A stretch of 64,000 bases of DNA from Elysia chlorotica (taxonomy: Eukaryota; Mollusca; Gastropoda; Plakobranchidae), in contig RQTK01000214.1 of the NCBI GenBank assembly GCA_003991915.1, forward strand, positions 211,210 to 275,209. The letters are read 5' to 3'. The position numbers and the translations under genes were made by a program. A model generated the notes under the pieces. The model did not search any database, was not told the origin of the DNA, and worked only from the letters and a program-made list of their open reading frames with translations. This document shows, one piece after another, positions 36,430 to 64,000 of this stretch (within the stretch, counting starts at the first letter, position 1; each line of letters begins with the position of its first letter).

Positions 36430-37384
36430 CAATATCTTGAATTTGAACAGTTGCACCGAATAAGAAGAAGACCATAGGTTCCTTGTCAAACCATAAAGTG
36501 AAAAGAAATACACAACAAATCAAACATCTAGGTCTATAACAGTTTTAAAACCATTAAGCAAGGCGTGTTGACTGCCTCGCTGTGAAAGTAGTAATGGTTT
36601 CGCTCCCGGCTACTTCACTGACTTAGCACCTCCCAAATGAGCACTGCAGGGTGCTGAGTAACTGCCACTAGAAGTGGGCCTTCATTCATCCCTTGTGCCT
36701 CCTTTTTCTATCACAAATGGGTCTACAGGCTCTTAAAATGTCAATCAATGAATAGTTCGCAGGATTCTCAACCTTCTAGTCACATAATGACCATTACATA
36801 TCACTGATGATAGCCTGAATCTCTAAGAAAGAAAAGAGCTGAGGAAGGAGCAAGATGCTCCCCGTAGAGATCCTGGGTAATCTGGCGGTGTTTAGTCCCC
36901 GTGTATAAAGACGGTTGGACCATTGATGTAGGAGAAGATGGTGATAAACCCCATGTTTTGACAGGTTCACATAATGTGAAGTGTCAAATGCCACCCCACA
37001 AGACACAAACACACTGATGTGAAATGGGCACTGGCCACATTGCACGTTGAACTAAGGTCTGTTCTGTTTGTGTGACTGTGGGTTTGTAATTGCAGTTGGC
37101 TCACTTTTCCCCTGCACTGAGTTTATTTGGATAGTAGGCTAACACATACTGTTACTGCCTGTGCTTCGCTTGATAATCTTTGATCATTACCGCCTCACAA
37201 TAGCTCGGTCTGTCCCGACCTGCATTCTCAAGCAGTGGTGCGATACTCCACAGGTGTAAAAAAAATCTGGTCTGATATTTTTCTAGAAATTTGTGGAATG
37301 TAGATCTAATTATTTGATAAATGTATCTATCCCGTTACCATGCTGACGTTCTGTAAAAACAAACTCATGATCAATGTTATTAAA
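36430..37384. other. intergenic, nothing recognised except an R1 tail
   Basis: 37330-37372 resembles the R1 repeat end (GTTACCATGCTGACGTTCTG). No gene is supported. Confidence 0.35.
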
Positions 37385-37670
37385 AACTACAGTCTAGTCT
37401 AGATAAGAGATCTAGAACTATATTAAGTGATCTGGGAATCGGTATTAGTGTACTTATGGCCTGGCAGTCTAGAATCTAGATCTAGATCGGTAGATCTAAT
37501 CATGATAGAATTAGAAGACCCTCTAGAGATCTCTAGTCTCTAGTAGTCTAGATCTATTCTAGATCTAGATTAAATATCCTAAACGAGTCTTGATCATATC
37601 ATAATTATTATAGCTGGATCGAGATCAAGTAACGTTCTACTTCTTGATATAGATCTAGATCTATATGGAT
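37385..37670. repeat. cluster of TCTAGATC palindromes
   Basis: CTAGAT, AGATCT and TCTAGA units occur more than fifteen times in about 290 bases, including CTAGATCTAGAT runs at about 37476, 37556 and 37648. Shorter runs lie at 24296-24310 and 53350-53370. Confidence 0.75.
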
Positions 37671-40600
37671 AGAATATGTAGGGACCTGAATCCATTTCAA
37701 GGAGCCGACTCTCACTCTGTGATGTATCATTTTCATTATCAAGCCATGGAAAACATTGGCACTGTATGAGCTCTGTTGATTAGGCCTACTTCTTTACAGG
37801 CCTGTGGTTGATTATCAATTGAGCTCAGCTGGGCGATACCACTAACACTGGCTAATGCGATATAATTTGTCAATCTTCAATAAAATGAATGTACTGTAGA
37901 GATCTATAGTCAAAGTGTATGTGCACTTTTTTTTTCAAATACATTGTAATTATAATTATGTATTTTTGATTTTCTTGGTAATTAAGCAGCAACTAAAAGA
38001 ATTAAAACATCGATACTTTATTTTCGTTTGGTCAACTTGACAAAATATAATGTTTGTACTGCCAGTTTCTACGCTCATTATAGTTATAATCTGAAGTTTC
38101 AACATGTTTTTATTATGGAACTGTTTTTGTCCTCGTTCTCTATCTTAAATTGCTATTGTGTTGTCATTTAAAAAATAAATTTAGAGAAATGGTACCATTG
38201 GTTTTGATTTTTATACCACAGCAACCATTATTATAGTCTCAACAATCGGTTAAAAATGGCATTATATTGTATTCAATTTGGTACGGGGAAAAAGTCGCAA
38301 TGATGACGCGGCATAGGCTACATCATGGTGTCGTGCTCTTTACACGTTAAGTTAAGCTGAAAATATACCAACTCATACATGCATCCTGGCCATACACAGG
38401 CAATATGCGGAGAACTTAGCCGTCTATGTACCTATCGATGCCATAGTCTGTGTACCTATCTTTGTCGTATTCGCTATACCTGAGATGCCAGCTTGCCTTA
38501 TCTCCTGTAATGTTTGTTTGTGAACGCTTAGGATTAGCTGCATAAAAGTTAATTGCAAGTCGTTAAGACAAGGAAAATACTTGTTAGATTATGATTGGTC
38601 AGGATATATTTTTGTTTGTTTTTGTTGTTTGTTTGTTGTTCTTTATTTGCTTTTTGTTTCGTTATTTGTTGCTTTTTGTGCTTTGCTTTATTTTGGGACT
38701 GTTTTTCTTATATATATATATTTGGGAGGCTTTTCCAACAGCGCTCGCCTGCGCCCACTATCGAAAGGTACTAAAAAAAAACAACAACAACAACAACAAC
38801 AATGAACGAACTGGTGTTGTCTACCTTACCACATGATATTATCTTTAAGAAATATTTCTTTTAATTGAGGTGTTCGCAATTTATTCTGTTCCTTTCTTTC
38901 CGTGACTTCCGGTTCTCACTTTCTTAAACCATGAGGGACACCTACATCAACCACCTTCAGACATTTACATGTAACTTCGCTCTGAGGGCGTTCTTTTCAA
39001 TCATTCATCATCAAACCAGAGCTGAGGAGCGCTACTTCCGAAGCTGTACCTCTGTTCCTTCTGCATTTTTCTGTGTGGTTTGGAAGTCAAGGCTTTTTAG
39101 ATTATAATTTATTCATTGCGGGGTTCCCTGAACTCAAGTGTGCCGAGAAGCATAAATATCCCTTTGTGTGCCCAATTCAGCTCCACTGCCTTTTGCTCAG
39201 TCATATTCTACGGCTTCACGTTGTTGTTTTTTTATTATTATATCTGACCCTCGTGTGTCAATGATGCATCTCAGTTTCCGGCATGATAACGCTGAAATGA
39301 TTAGAGAGCACCTCCGGTGGAGTGAAGACAGCAAAACGCTCCAAAAATTGAGGATATGGAGGTGAGAAATTAATATAAAAAATGGCAGCCTATACGATAT
39401 GATCATTCCAAGATTGTTTCAAGCGCAACGGGCAGTGGAAAAAACAGTTCCTGCTAAGAAGCTGGTATAATCGGTACATCCATGGTAACACCGGTTCCAA
39501 AGAAGATTATGTCGTCTGACAAAACGCATACGATCTTTTCACCGTTTCACCAACTCAGGCCAGTGTGGAAGACGTGTTGTAGGTGGAACATATAATTATC
39601 TTATTTTAAATGCCCACAAATCAAGATCGGTAGGACCTACAAGGAAGCGAAAAACAATAAAATATTACGTAGGGTCTATACACTGACTTGGTCGAAGCGC
39701 ACCTACTCGTGCATTGTAACTGACATTATTACACAGAAAATCTATTCAAACTTAGTTCTCCCAAGTAGATGTCAGTTTGCGGTTACCACACTATTGCACA
39801 TTGCACTATCCTTAAGGGGTTTTCTTCCCCAAAGTCCATACTCTACTAGCCAGTTAATCTCGCCTCTATGATGGAACTTGTTTCTCTCGGGACGAGGGAG
39901 GTAAAAAATGCATATGTCATAGGCCTATGTAATAACGAATTTATAATTATTGATAAAAGAAATGACATTGTATAAGTGCAATAATTTTGTTTTTAAAAGT
40001 AATTTTCAATGAACATGTTTCTTCATGCGTGTCCTTTAAATAACCATAAGCCATTTATATGAATTTGTTATTTGAGTAATCCAATCGTTTTATGCGCATA
40101 TTGTGAGGATCTGCTTTACAATTTAAAAAAAATCTCCGCAAATCGAATTTATTAGGCTATAGATGTCAATTTAAAATATAAAGACAACTGAAAGAACATT
40201 TCGAAGTCATTATTACATGAAACCCTAAACTTCAATGTTATACAGCAAATCCAGGGTTTTATTTACTATTTTTGCGGTTTGATACTTCGAAAAATTCTGA
40301 CTTTCTTCTAGCACTGTGAACATTTTTACACGGTACGTTTTTGTAATTGAAAAAGAATGGATTTTAAGGCTTATCTTACTCTTTTTGTCTTTAAGGTTAA
40401 TTATAGTGAATGGGATCCATGTTCTATTTGATATCTCTTGCAAGATATCCACTAGTAAATGTGTTTGGAAAATCTGATATCTCGTTTCATTTTGTAAACA
40501 AAAATGATAGAAAATAACCCCGTGTTAACTGTTCGAGAATTTATGTCCATGTACGTTAGTTGATTTATAACCATGAGAATGTTTTTCTTTTGTTGTAGTT

Positions 40601-40734
40601 TATTTCAGTTGTACAATTGGATTATTTTGCCTTGGTCTAATCTTGTGGAGGGCGTTAAAATGTATACAAAGCACGTCTATACGCGCGCGTGCTCCAATAG
40701 GTGTCTATCGTTTCTATGTTGTTGTTGGTAGTTT

Positions 40735-40765
<31 letters not shown>

Positions 40766-41134
40766 AGGGCGCCGCCGGGAAACCAAAGCCTATTAAGAAC
40801 TCATGTCTGTGCGGAGATTGGTAGATAGAACTTTAGAAGTGCACCCGTTTGTATTAAAGGCATCAGCGAACAAAGTCAAACCAAGACAAGCTCCACCTTT
40901 ATTGATTTCATGACACCATTAACCAGGTTCGGTGCATTGCATTTCAACGTCTACAGGGTACACATGTGTTATGATCTTTTGTTTGACTTGGGAGGGGTAG
41001 ACAGGCATTACAAGTGATTGTTATTAATCACTTGCTGATTAGTTTTCCAAACTCAAATCTATAAGGCCAGTTCCGATATTTACTGCGGGGGGTCTTTATG
41101 AAGTAGAACCCACCCACTCCTGGGATATGTGGTT
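37671..41134. other. intergenic, no gene supported
   Basis: It has CAA repeats at 38781-38802 and a GT run at 40734-40759. A CCGGAAGT-type (ETS-like) site on the minus strand near 38905-38912 is the only promoter-like hint for the minus-strand gene. Confidence 0.35.
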
Positions 41135-41135
41135 A

Positions 41136-41286
41136 GTAATGTTCTTGTTGACGTCTACTAATGCTGTGATTAATAAGTCTTTTTTTATTGTTGGTGTAGG
41201 TGTGCAGTTCTGTGTTCCCCTTGTTCTTTTTACGGGCATGAGACATACGTCAGCTGATCTCGTCTTCGCTGATCTGTCTGGCTGCG
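41136..41286 (+). repeat. 151-bp repeat R2, copy 1
   Basis: It is nearly identical to 43777-43928, running from GTAATGTTCTTGTTGACG to GATCTGTCTGGCTGCG. The flanks differ on both sides. Confidence 0.9.
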
Positions 41287-41741
41287 GATGAAGTTTCAGC
41301 TCAAATGCGACCCACAGTCTGAACTCTAGTACAATCAGGGCAATCTATAATCTTTATTGAAGGTACCCAAAATATATACATCGAATCAATTTTTCATAAT
41401 AAAAACTCAAATGTAATATGCCTTGATAGTTTTACTCATTCCATAGATTAAACAAAACACGAACCTCTCTAAGAAATTGGAATGGTATACTAGTGTAGTA
41501 GGCCTACATAAACTTACTACTATATTATACTAGCATGAACAATGGCTGTTTTAATTACATAAGGCACTTTATCTTTGTTTTGAGTGATTGCTACTTTTAA
41601 CAATGTGGCCCTCCTATAATATAGGACTGATGAAGTAGGCCTACGTTATCCTCTAATTGTGGAATTCTTTGGCGTTATTAAATTTTTAAAACCCAATTGC
41701 ATTAATTTTGGTACAGATACTATTATTTCAATTTCACATTA

Positions 41742-41767
41742 TATTTACAATGATTAAATAACAAAAT
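41742..41767. repeat. 26-bp direct repeat, left copy
   Basis: TATTTACAATGATTAAATAA plus CAAAAT is repeated exactly at 42483-42508, right next to the SINE head end at 42480. Confidence 0.9.
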
Positions 41768-42029
41768 GGGGTCTAGGTGGTCATAAACACTGAGAGGTTA
41801 TAGTAAGACTGTACACGTAACGTCAACTATTAAATAAAAGAAAAGTCAGTTTGGAATATGATGTTAATTCACTACTAATAATAAAGACTCCACAAATCAG
41901 TTATGTTGTTCAATACATGTAAGGTTTCCAAGTCTAACAATTCTATCCTACTTCTACTGGGTCAGGCAGCACATTGAATTAACAGAGAACAATTTGGAAA
42001 AATATAAAGAAGGTGTTGGAGGTTCCAGA

Positions 42030-42225
<196 letters not shown>

Positions 42226-42278
42226 TAAACGAGGCCGATGAACTGAATATCGTACCAAACAGTGTTTTGGGGGAAATG

Positions 42279-42480
42279 TTGAGTTGAGTTTGTTTTAACG
42301 TCCAACATCAGCACTATATAGGCTATATGTGGACGAGCCCCAAGACGACGTCTGACAATTTATGTGCTGCAACACACGAGACAGGCGGGGATACCATGAC
42401 TCCGTCTAAGCCGTCACATAAACTGACACCGACCCAACCAGTAGGGAACGCAACCGCCAGGATTCGAACTCGGGACCTTT
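42279..42480 (-). mobile_element. tRNA-derived SINE, copy 5 (best preserved)
   Basis: The plus strand shows the tail GAGTTTGTTTTAACGTCCAA, the body CACTATATAGGCTATATGTG, GACGTCTGACAATTTATGTG and GGGGATACCATGACTCCGTC, and the head GGATTCGAACTCGGGACC, the complement of a perfect tRNA B box (GGTTCGAATCC type). Confidence 0.85.
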
Positions 42481-43010
42481 TGTATTTACAATGATTAAAT
42501 AACAAAATACTGAAACAGATGACAATATGGAAGCCCATAGGCCTACATGAGTAGCTTAAGTAGCCAATAACACTGGCAGACAGGGCGTAGACTACTTTTG
42601 ATTTCTGATGAGAAAAACTAAATTCGCTTATTTGTTTGATGCCAATAACTTGATTTGCGAGCAGCATTCAACTTGTTCAACAAATAATCAACCTCGACAA
42701 AAATTTAGTATCCCTCGCCTAGGTGCCTTAATATTTTTTTCTATCAGAATTGATGCACATGTTTCTCTACCCTTTCCTTCTTTCTTTTACTTTGTTTATT
42801 ATTAGGGTTTTTGTTTGTTACTTCTTTGATCCTAAGGCATTCTTTAGCTTAATCCACAGATGTGACAGCTTTCCATTTCCTCCCGGTCTTTTAAGTAGGT
42901 TGCACTGTCTTTACAACCGGGTCATCGGAATCCTTGAACATGGAGAGTAGTCTGGCTTTGCCACATTTGTACTCTTCCAATATTGATTTTAGTGGGAGAT
43001 TGAGCTTATT

Positions 43011-43054
<44 letters not shown>

Positions 43055-43088
43055 AATAATAATATTATGATGATGATAATAATAATAA
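43011..43088. repeat. (GAT)n/(AAT)n microsatellite
   Basis: ATG units run into AAT units. It is followed at 43088-43110 by a SINE head remnant (GTCGGAAGCCGATGTTCTAC) on the minus strand. Confidence 0.9.
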
Positions 43089-43776
43089 CGTCGGAAGCCG
43101 ATGTTCTACCCCTGGGGGAAAGGGTTTTCCTCATCAATAGCATAAAATTTCCGCAGGAAATCCAAATCATCTTATACATGTGACGGCAAGTTACTTATGA
43201 TGCCTGCTAGGATTGCGCTGTTTGCTGATCTTCGCTAGGATATAAAACCTTCCAAGTTCAGGGTCGGCGACATGGAGAACTTTGACTATTAATTGTGCGT
43301 TGATCTAACCAGCATTGGCTGTTTTTGGATGTTTTGCTTCCTTGATCTACGCAGTCGATGATTAAAAAAAAAAAAAAATTAAAATACTGCGCCACCTATG
43401 TCAGCGGGTTTAAATCTTATGTCAGTTCTACAAGAGTCTTGCCTCCTCGTGGTGGAAGGTGGAGGTCTTATTTTTACATCGTATTAGCTTCACCAGCGTG
43501 AGATTCATGAATGTATCAAGAGCGGAACCTTCTTGTTCTAATAGAGTAAAATCGCTGTACTGGCGTAGAAAATAAGGAGATGGATCAAAAGACATTTTTT
43601 CATCGTCGTCATTTAAGAAAATAAGACTCTGCTGGGCGACTGAATAGGTATACATGTACGGAATTCTGCACTGAGTTGAATTTTATTGATGTGTAAGCCT
43701 ATAGGTATAAGACAAAACTGGGCTTTTTTTAAAACGATGTTATTGTGTTACTGTGATAGGTTGATAATATAACTCG

Positions 43777-43928
43777 GTAATGTTCTTGTTGACGTCTACT
43801 AATGCTGTGATTAATAAGTCTTTTTTTTATTGTTGGTGTAGGTGTGCAGTTCTGTGTTCCCCTTGTTCTTTTTACGGGCATGAGACATACGTCAGCTGAT
43901 CTCGTCTTCGCTGATCTGTCTGGCTGCG
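43777..43928 (+). repeat. 152-bp repeat R2, copy 2
   Basis: It matches 41136-41286 with one extra T and essentially no other change that I can see. Confidence 0.9.
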
Positions 43929-44277
43929 TATTGTTGTGGCACAGCTTGTATCGATCAAGTTGTCAAGGGATAAGATGTACTTGACCGTGCACAAAAGGAG
44001 TAGTGTTTTGAGGACTAAGAGAGTTTTGTGAATTTTGAAGCAGCTGCAATGTTAATAACGAGCAGGCTGTTGAAGTTATTGTATAAGGAGTAAGGAGTGG
44101 AACTATAAATCCTAGCATGTTATGTAAATGTACGGATTGACGAGTGTACGTGTGTGTATCGTAACTGTTTTTTTTCTTCTAATATACATAATTATGCTCA
44201 CTAATTCAGTGTACTGCCATTATCATTATTACTATCACCACCATTATAATTTTACTGTTATTATTATTTTTCATAAT

Positions 44278-44280
44278 TGC

Positions 44281-44345
<65 letters not shown>
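44278..44345. repeat. (ATT)n microsatellite
   Basis: About 22 units of ATT; tyrosine-, leucine- or asparagine-only reading frames here are artefacts. Confidence 0.95.
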
Positions 44346-44346
<1 letters not shown>

Positions 44347-44439
44347 CATTATTATTATCATCCTTATTATTAGTACCCGCCGCTTTGTCATCTGTAAATG
44401 AATACCCGCTATTGGCCAAGCTTGGTGTGTGTGTTTGTG

Positions 44440-44600
44440 ACCGGCTGAAAAGCGAGTCCAGGACTGGTCTCCGCACTCTATCTCGTGTGTGGCTGTGGCA
44501 GCACATAAAATTGTCAGATGTTAGTCTTATGGCACCTCCATAATATAGCCTATATAGTGTTGACATTGTACGTTAAGCAACCAACTCAACTCAGCTCTTT
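44440..44600 (+). mobile_element. tRNA-derived SINE, copy 6 (5' truncated)
   Basis: It carries GACCGGCTGAAAAGCGAGTC, TCTCGTGTGTGGCTGTGGCA, GCACATAAAATTGTCAGATG, AATATAGCCTATATAGTGTT and a tail CCAACTCAACTC. Confidence 0.75.
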
Positions 44601-44617
44601 TTTACACTGTAGTTTAC

Positions 44618-44720
44618 AGTTCAAAGCGAGTTTATAAAACTCTTTAACTTCCGTGAAATACGGATTAAAAAAAACAAACAACAGAATTATTTTTCTGTTT
44701 TCTAAGGCATCACTGAATAC

Positions 44721-44763
<43 letters not shown>

Positions 44764-44869
44764 GTTCAAAGCGAGTTTATAAAACTCTTTAACTTCCGTG
44801 AAATACGGATTAAAAAAAACAAACAACAGAATTATTTTTCTGTTTTCTAAGGCATAACTGAATACAGTA
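44618..44869. repeat. 107-bp duplication around a (TTA)n microsatellite
   Basis: 44618-44724 and 44763-44869 differ at one base that I can see. Between them lie about 38 bases of TTA. Confidence 0.92.
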
Positions 44870-46424
44870 AAATAATAGCGGCATTTTGGACGAAAGAAAG
44901 CACATTGAGGAGCGCCATTTGTATCGTCAAATAATTTCGGATTCCACTCTTATGTTTCGAAGCAGCAACCATTCATTCAGTCACAACCCGCGATTCGACC
45001 ACATGCCCTGTCCACCAATCTTACCCCGTTTGGAAGTAATAGGCTGCGGGGAGCTTGGCTGCTATCTTGACAGACTATTTTTATTACCTAACCGATATAA
45101 TGGGTGGAAATTTGGGATGGTTCCTCCATATGTTAAGTGCAAACTGTCTCGAAGATGAGAGCTGTTCTCTTTGTAAAAAAAAACCGCGTAGTGACACTTT
45201 TTAATGACTTTTTCTTAAGTGACACTGATACTAGTGATAGCAAGATTTATGAAATGTGAACGTCTGCTATGATTTTTTATGATCGTAAGCGTCGTTAACA
45301 CGGTAGATTGGCTAGATTCAATAATGTTAAGCAAGGTCTTTAAAACAAAAGTGCAGATACGATGTTGGTGCATCGTGACTGTATGATGTAACAATAGAAA
45401 TCTATAGATAATCCACTACCTGGTACATGTATCTTCCGTCGACGAACAGAACAAAAACTCCATGCTTATTTTAATAAACGTAACACCCAGCTTCACACAA
45501 TATGCACGCTGTGTGTCTCTCTCTATACCTACGAGACTGTGGACTCTTATACAGCCCGTCTAGTAAGACTAGAGCAAGAACTCCCTCCTTTCCCTTGAAT
45601 CCAAACAAGGAAAACGCCACGGGACGCTACGGCAACTCCTAAACACATGCAGAAACCAAAACATGGGACACTGGGCAAAAGGGCAAAATCCTAAAATGTC
45701 ACAGGATCAATAACAACAAAAGCGACAACAATCTGTATTATACCTGGTACAATCTGTGTTTTGTGAGGCCTTAAAAGCGCAGAAAACATTAATTAATCGT
45801 AGGGTACATACATAAGAAATGATAAATGCCTATAACAGCATTTAAAATTATTCTCCATGTGTAGAATGCACAAACATGACGTAGCTTAAGGTACCGTCGT
45901 AAGCTACGTCTTTTTTTGTGTATCCATACCGTCGTAAGCTACGTCTTTTTTTGTGGATCCCATCTCATGTGAGCAACTGTCCGCCACAGGATTGTAATTT
46001 CGACACAATTATTTCAGATTTTGCCTCAAGTCACGGGTCGCAATATCATTTTAAGACATTATTTAGATTTTTTATCTTCTTATTTAAAAGAGTTTGCAAA
46101 CAGTAAACCATTTTGTTGTGATTAATTGTAAACGAAGAAAGCAACTTTTACAAATAGAGTTATGAGGGTAGAAAAAAGGCTTTTGTAAAGAAGGGCATAA
46201 TCCCCGACATATGTTTATTTTGGTGGACTCCTAAATATCATTTACCGAGTCTCTAAATTTATGCGAAAGGTGTTTTGGCTCAGAAAGCCATAAATAAGAT
46301 GTCCTACTGCTTATGTTAACACCTCTTAAGGTGAGGGGATGTGGGGCAGAGGTGGGTGAGTGAGACTGCGGCAGGTGGTACGACCTTGGGCTAACAAGTG
46401 GGAGGTACCATCGGGCAAATTTAT
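44870..46424. other. intergenic, nothing recognised except the hairpin at 45878
   Basis: An open frame at 44886-45158 has no recognisable domain and no splice context. Confidence 0.35.
45878..45955. mobile_element. fold-back hairpin, copy 3, with tandem duplication
   Basis: GACGTAGCTTA at 45878-45888 and TAAGCTACGTC at 45900-45910 form a perfect 11-bp inverted repeat. The 29-bp right half (TACCGTCGTAAGCTACGTCT onward) is repeated at 45927-45955. The core AGCTTACGACGG relates it to the hairpins at 2395 and 10053. Confidence 0.55.
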
Positions 46425-46545
46425 TGGTTGAATAGTCTGGTTGGGTCCGTATCAGAGATAGGAGCCATGGTATCCCTGATTTCTGCCTGTGGGGCAACAC
46501 GTTACATTGTTAGACGTCAGTTTTGTGACCCGTCGCCGTAAATGA
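46425..46545 (+). mobile_element. SINE body fragment, copy 7 (diverged)
   Basis: It contains GTTGGGTCCGTATCAGAGAT, GGAGCCATGGTATCCCTG, TGTGGGGCAACACGTTACAT and TGTTAGACGTCAGTTTTGTG. Confidence 0.55.
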
Positions 46546-47735
46546 TCTTTCATGGAACCCTAGAAGAGAGATCCCCTCCTGCAAAGAGCTGGTCGACACC
46601 TGTTTCCAGCTGTGTCTCCCAATAGGATTCCCATTGGGTACCCTAGATCCTCTAACTATAACAGCACCCAATGTTTCAAGAGTCCTGTGCAAACAACCAA
46701 TACTGGTACCTAAGATAAACCTCTAGAGAATAATAACAAAAGGGCAAAATGAGTTCAGCCAGAAATGTGGCCAAAGACCAAGTTCTAAGCTAGGGGATTA
46801 TTCTGCTTCAGTATCATTTCTCTTTCTGTGACGTTTGTGTTTGTTGCTCCCCCAAATGTAACAATTAATTGACAGAGGAAGATGAAACTTCGAGATCTTG
46901 ATGTTAAATCTTACTTTGGAGCGCACATTTTAATTTCAGACTCCCCCCACACACACACACCCAAAAAAAACAACAACATTAAAATAATCAAGATTTGGAG
47001 AAAATAAAAAATCAACTTGGGAGGAAGATCATTCAACCCCGTCTTTGATTTTGTATACATATACATGTACTTTACAAGCATTAAGATTTTTCACCTTTTA
47101 ACTGTAAATTTAAAAAATAGTGTATAATTTTATGCTGTAGTGTATATCAACTTTCTGTTCATTTTATGATAACCTTTATATTTTAATACTTTATACTTAT
47201 TATTTTATTGAAAGGAGACAGATTATATCCTCTGAGCCAATTATTCCAGCTTGTAGTTGTTGAAATGGAATGACGTTACAAATGGACATACAGTTTAATG
47301 ATCCTATCACAGTAATTTTTTCTTTTTTTTTTTTTTTGTCAAAGGGACAACATAATTTATTTCCTTAATCTTATACACTTAGAATATTGGTATTCTGTAA
47401 GTGATCATTGTTATTAATAGTAATAAATTTGAAGTCACCATGTAAGACATATTTAGACTAGCTATTGGTTTACTTTGTGTATTCTCTGGTGCAACTTTAA
47501 GTAAGTATACTGTAAACGTTCACCAAGCTATAAAAATGTTTAACCCACTTATTGGTATTAAGCTATCATTTTTTCAGGGATGAAAGAGGTATATGTTTTT
47601 TTTCTATTTACTTTTTGTGATTTTTACCAATAACCTTTCCCTCGTTTATGATAAGTCTTAACAAATTATCGAACGCTTAAACGATAAAAATAGAAGAGAA
47701 TCACATAATGTTTTTATTGAAGCACTGTTACAGGT
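46546..47735. other. AT-rich spacer downstream of the aminopeptidase gene
   Basis: It has no gene, a T-rich run near 47320 and a CA run near 46948. Confidence 0.35.
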
Positions 47736-47751
47736 ATGCAAAATCATACAT

Positions 47752-47757
47752 TTTATT
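47752..47757 (-). terminator. LAP3: probable poly(A) signal of the aminopeptidase gene
   Basis: On the minus strand AATAAA occurs about 160 nt after the stop codon; another copy lies at 47713-47718. Either would give a short 3' UTR of about 170-230 nt. Confidence 0.5.
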
Positions 47758-47917
47758 TTTTTCTGTTTTATATCCATGAAATCAAGTTTAATTAAAGCAA
47801 AATATCAAGCAATATATAGAAATACATAATTGAAAATAATGAATATAAAAAAAAAAGAAAGAAATACAATATTGTTTGATTTGCTTCACTTAGAGTGTCA
47901 CAGTAAGATCCGTTGAG

Positions 47918-63927
<16,010 letters not shown>

Positions 63928-64000
63928 CTGAAATGATTTTAACCATAAGATATATATCATATCGGGCTATTTACTATAAGTACGGTACCAAGTTATAAAA

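Noticed and set aside
42323-42667. 114-residue minus-strand open frame
   Set aside because: It overlaps the SINE at 42279-42480 and shows no domain.
44128-44566. Poly-Tyr, poly-Leu, poly-Ile and poly-Asn open frames
   Set aside because: All come from one (ATT)n microsatellite.
44886-45158. 90-residue plus-strand open frame
   Set aside because: Not repeat-derived as far as I can see, but without domain, splice or promoter evidence.
46231-46500. 89-residue minus-strand open frame
   Set aside because: It overlaps a diverged SINE body and has no recognisable motif.

Overview
This window is nuclear DNA of an animal, most probably a mollusc and likely a gastropod. The evidence is spliced genes with GT-AG introns, AT-rich intergenic DNA full of very long CT/GA, TTA and TATC microsatellites, many copies of the palindromes TAGGCCTA and TACATGTA, and a tRNA-derived SINE of the type seen in gastropods. 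The organism is an inference; no rRNA or mitochondrial marker is present.

Two protein genes can be supported, both on the minus strand. (1) About 26.55-34.96 kb: a gene for a protein of about 1476 residues that I do not recognise. It has a non-coding 5' exon, one giant 4.0-kb coding exon and four short 3' coding exons. The protein is Q/S/P-rich and largely disordered, with an RG-rich patch, two cysteine-containing globular segments, a C-terminal coiled coil, three SUMO-acceptor consensus sites and two candidate SUMO-interaction motifs. A nuclear or chromatin role is an inference. (2) 47.92-63.93 kb: twelve exons of a cytosol (leucine) aminopeptidase of family M17 (LAP3-like). They join in frame to 453 residues plus stop with all metal and catalytic residues present; the first exon or exons lie beyond the right edge.

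Layout. 0-26 kb has no gene that I can support. It holds minisatellites (0.66-1.1, 3.1-3.3, 6.6-7.1 and 11.0 kb), microsatellites, SINE copies (5.4, 7.7, 9.3, 12.7, 20.0 kb), fold-back hairpins (2.4, 10.1 kb) and two pogo/Tigger-like non-autonomous DNA transposons (17.6-18.4 and 23.7-24.5 kb). 26-35 kb is gene 1. 35.25-36.4 kb is a decayed LINE reverse-transcriptase fragment. 36.4-47.7 kb is intergenic: a cluster of TCTAGATC palindromes, a pair of almost identical 151-bp repeats, a SINE whose flanks suggest a longer insertion, a 107-bp duplication around a TTA microsatellite and a third hairpin. 47.7-63.9 kb is the aminopeptidase gene; its introns carry SINE fragments and two diverged copies of a roughly 790-bp TATA-bearing repeat on either side of one exon.

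The two genes have no obvious functional link. I found no convincing new multi-gene system. The best leads are the unrecognised SUMO-motif-rich protein, the pair of TATA-bearing repeats around an aminopeptidase exon, the hairpin family and the 151-bp repeat.
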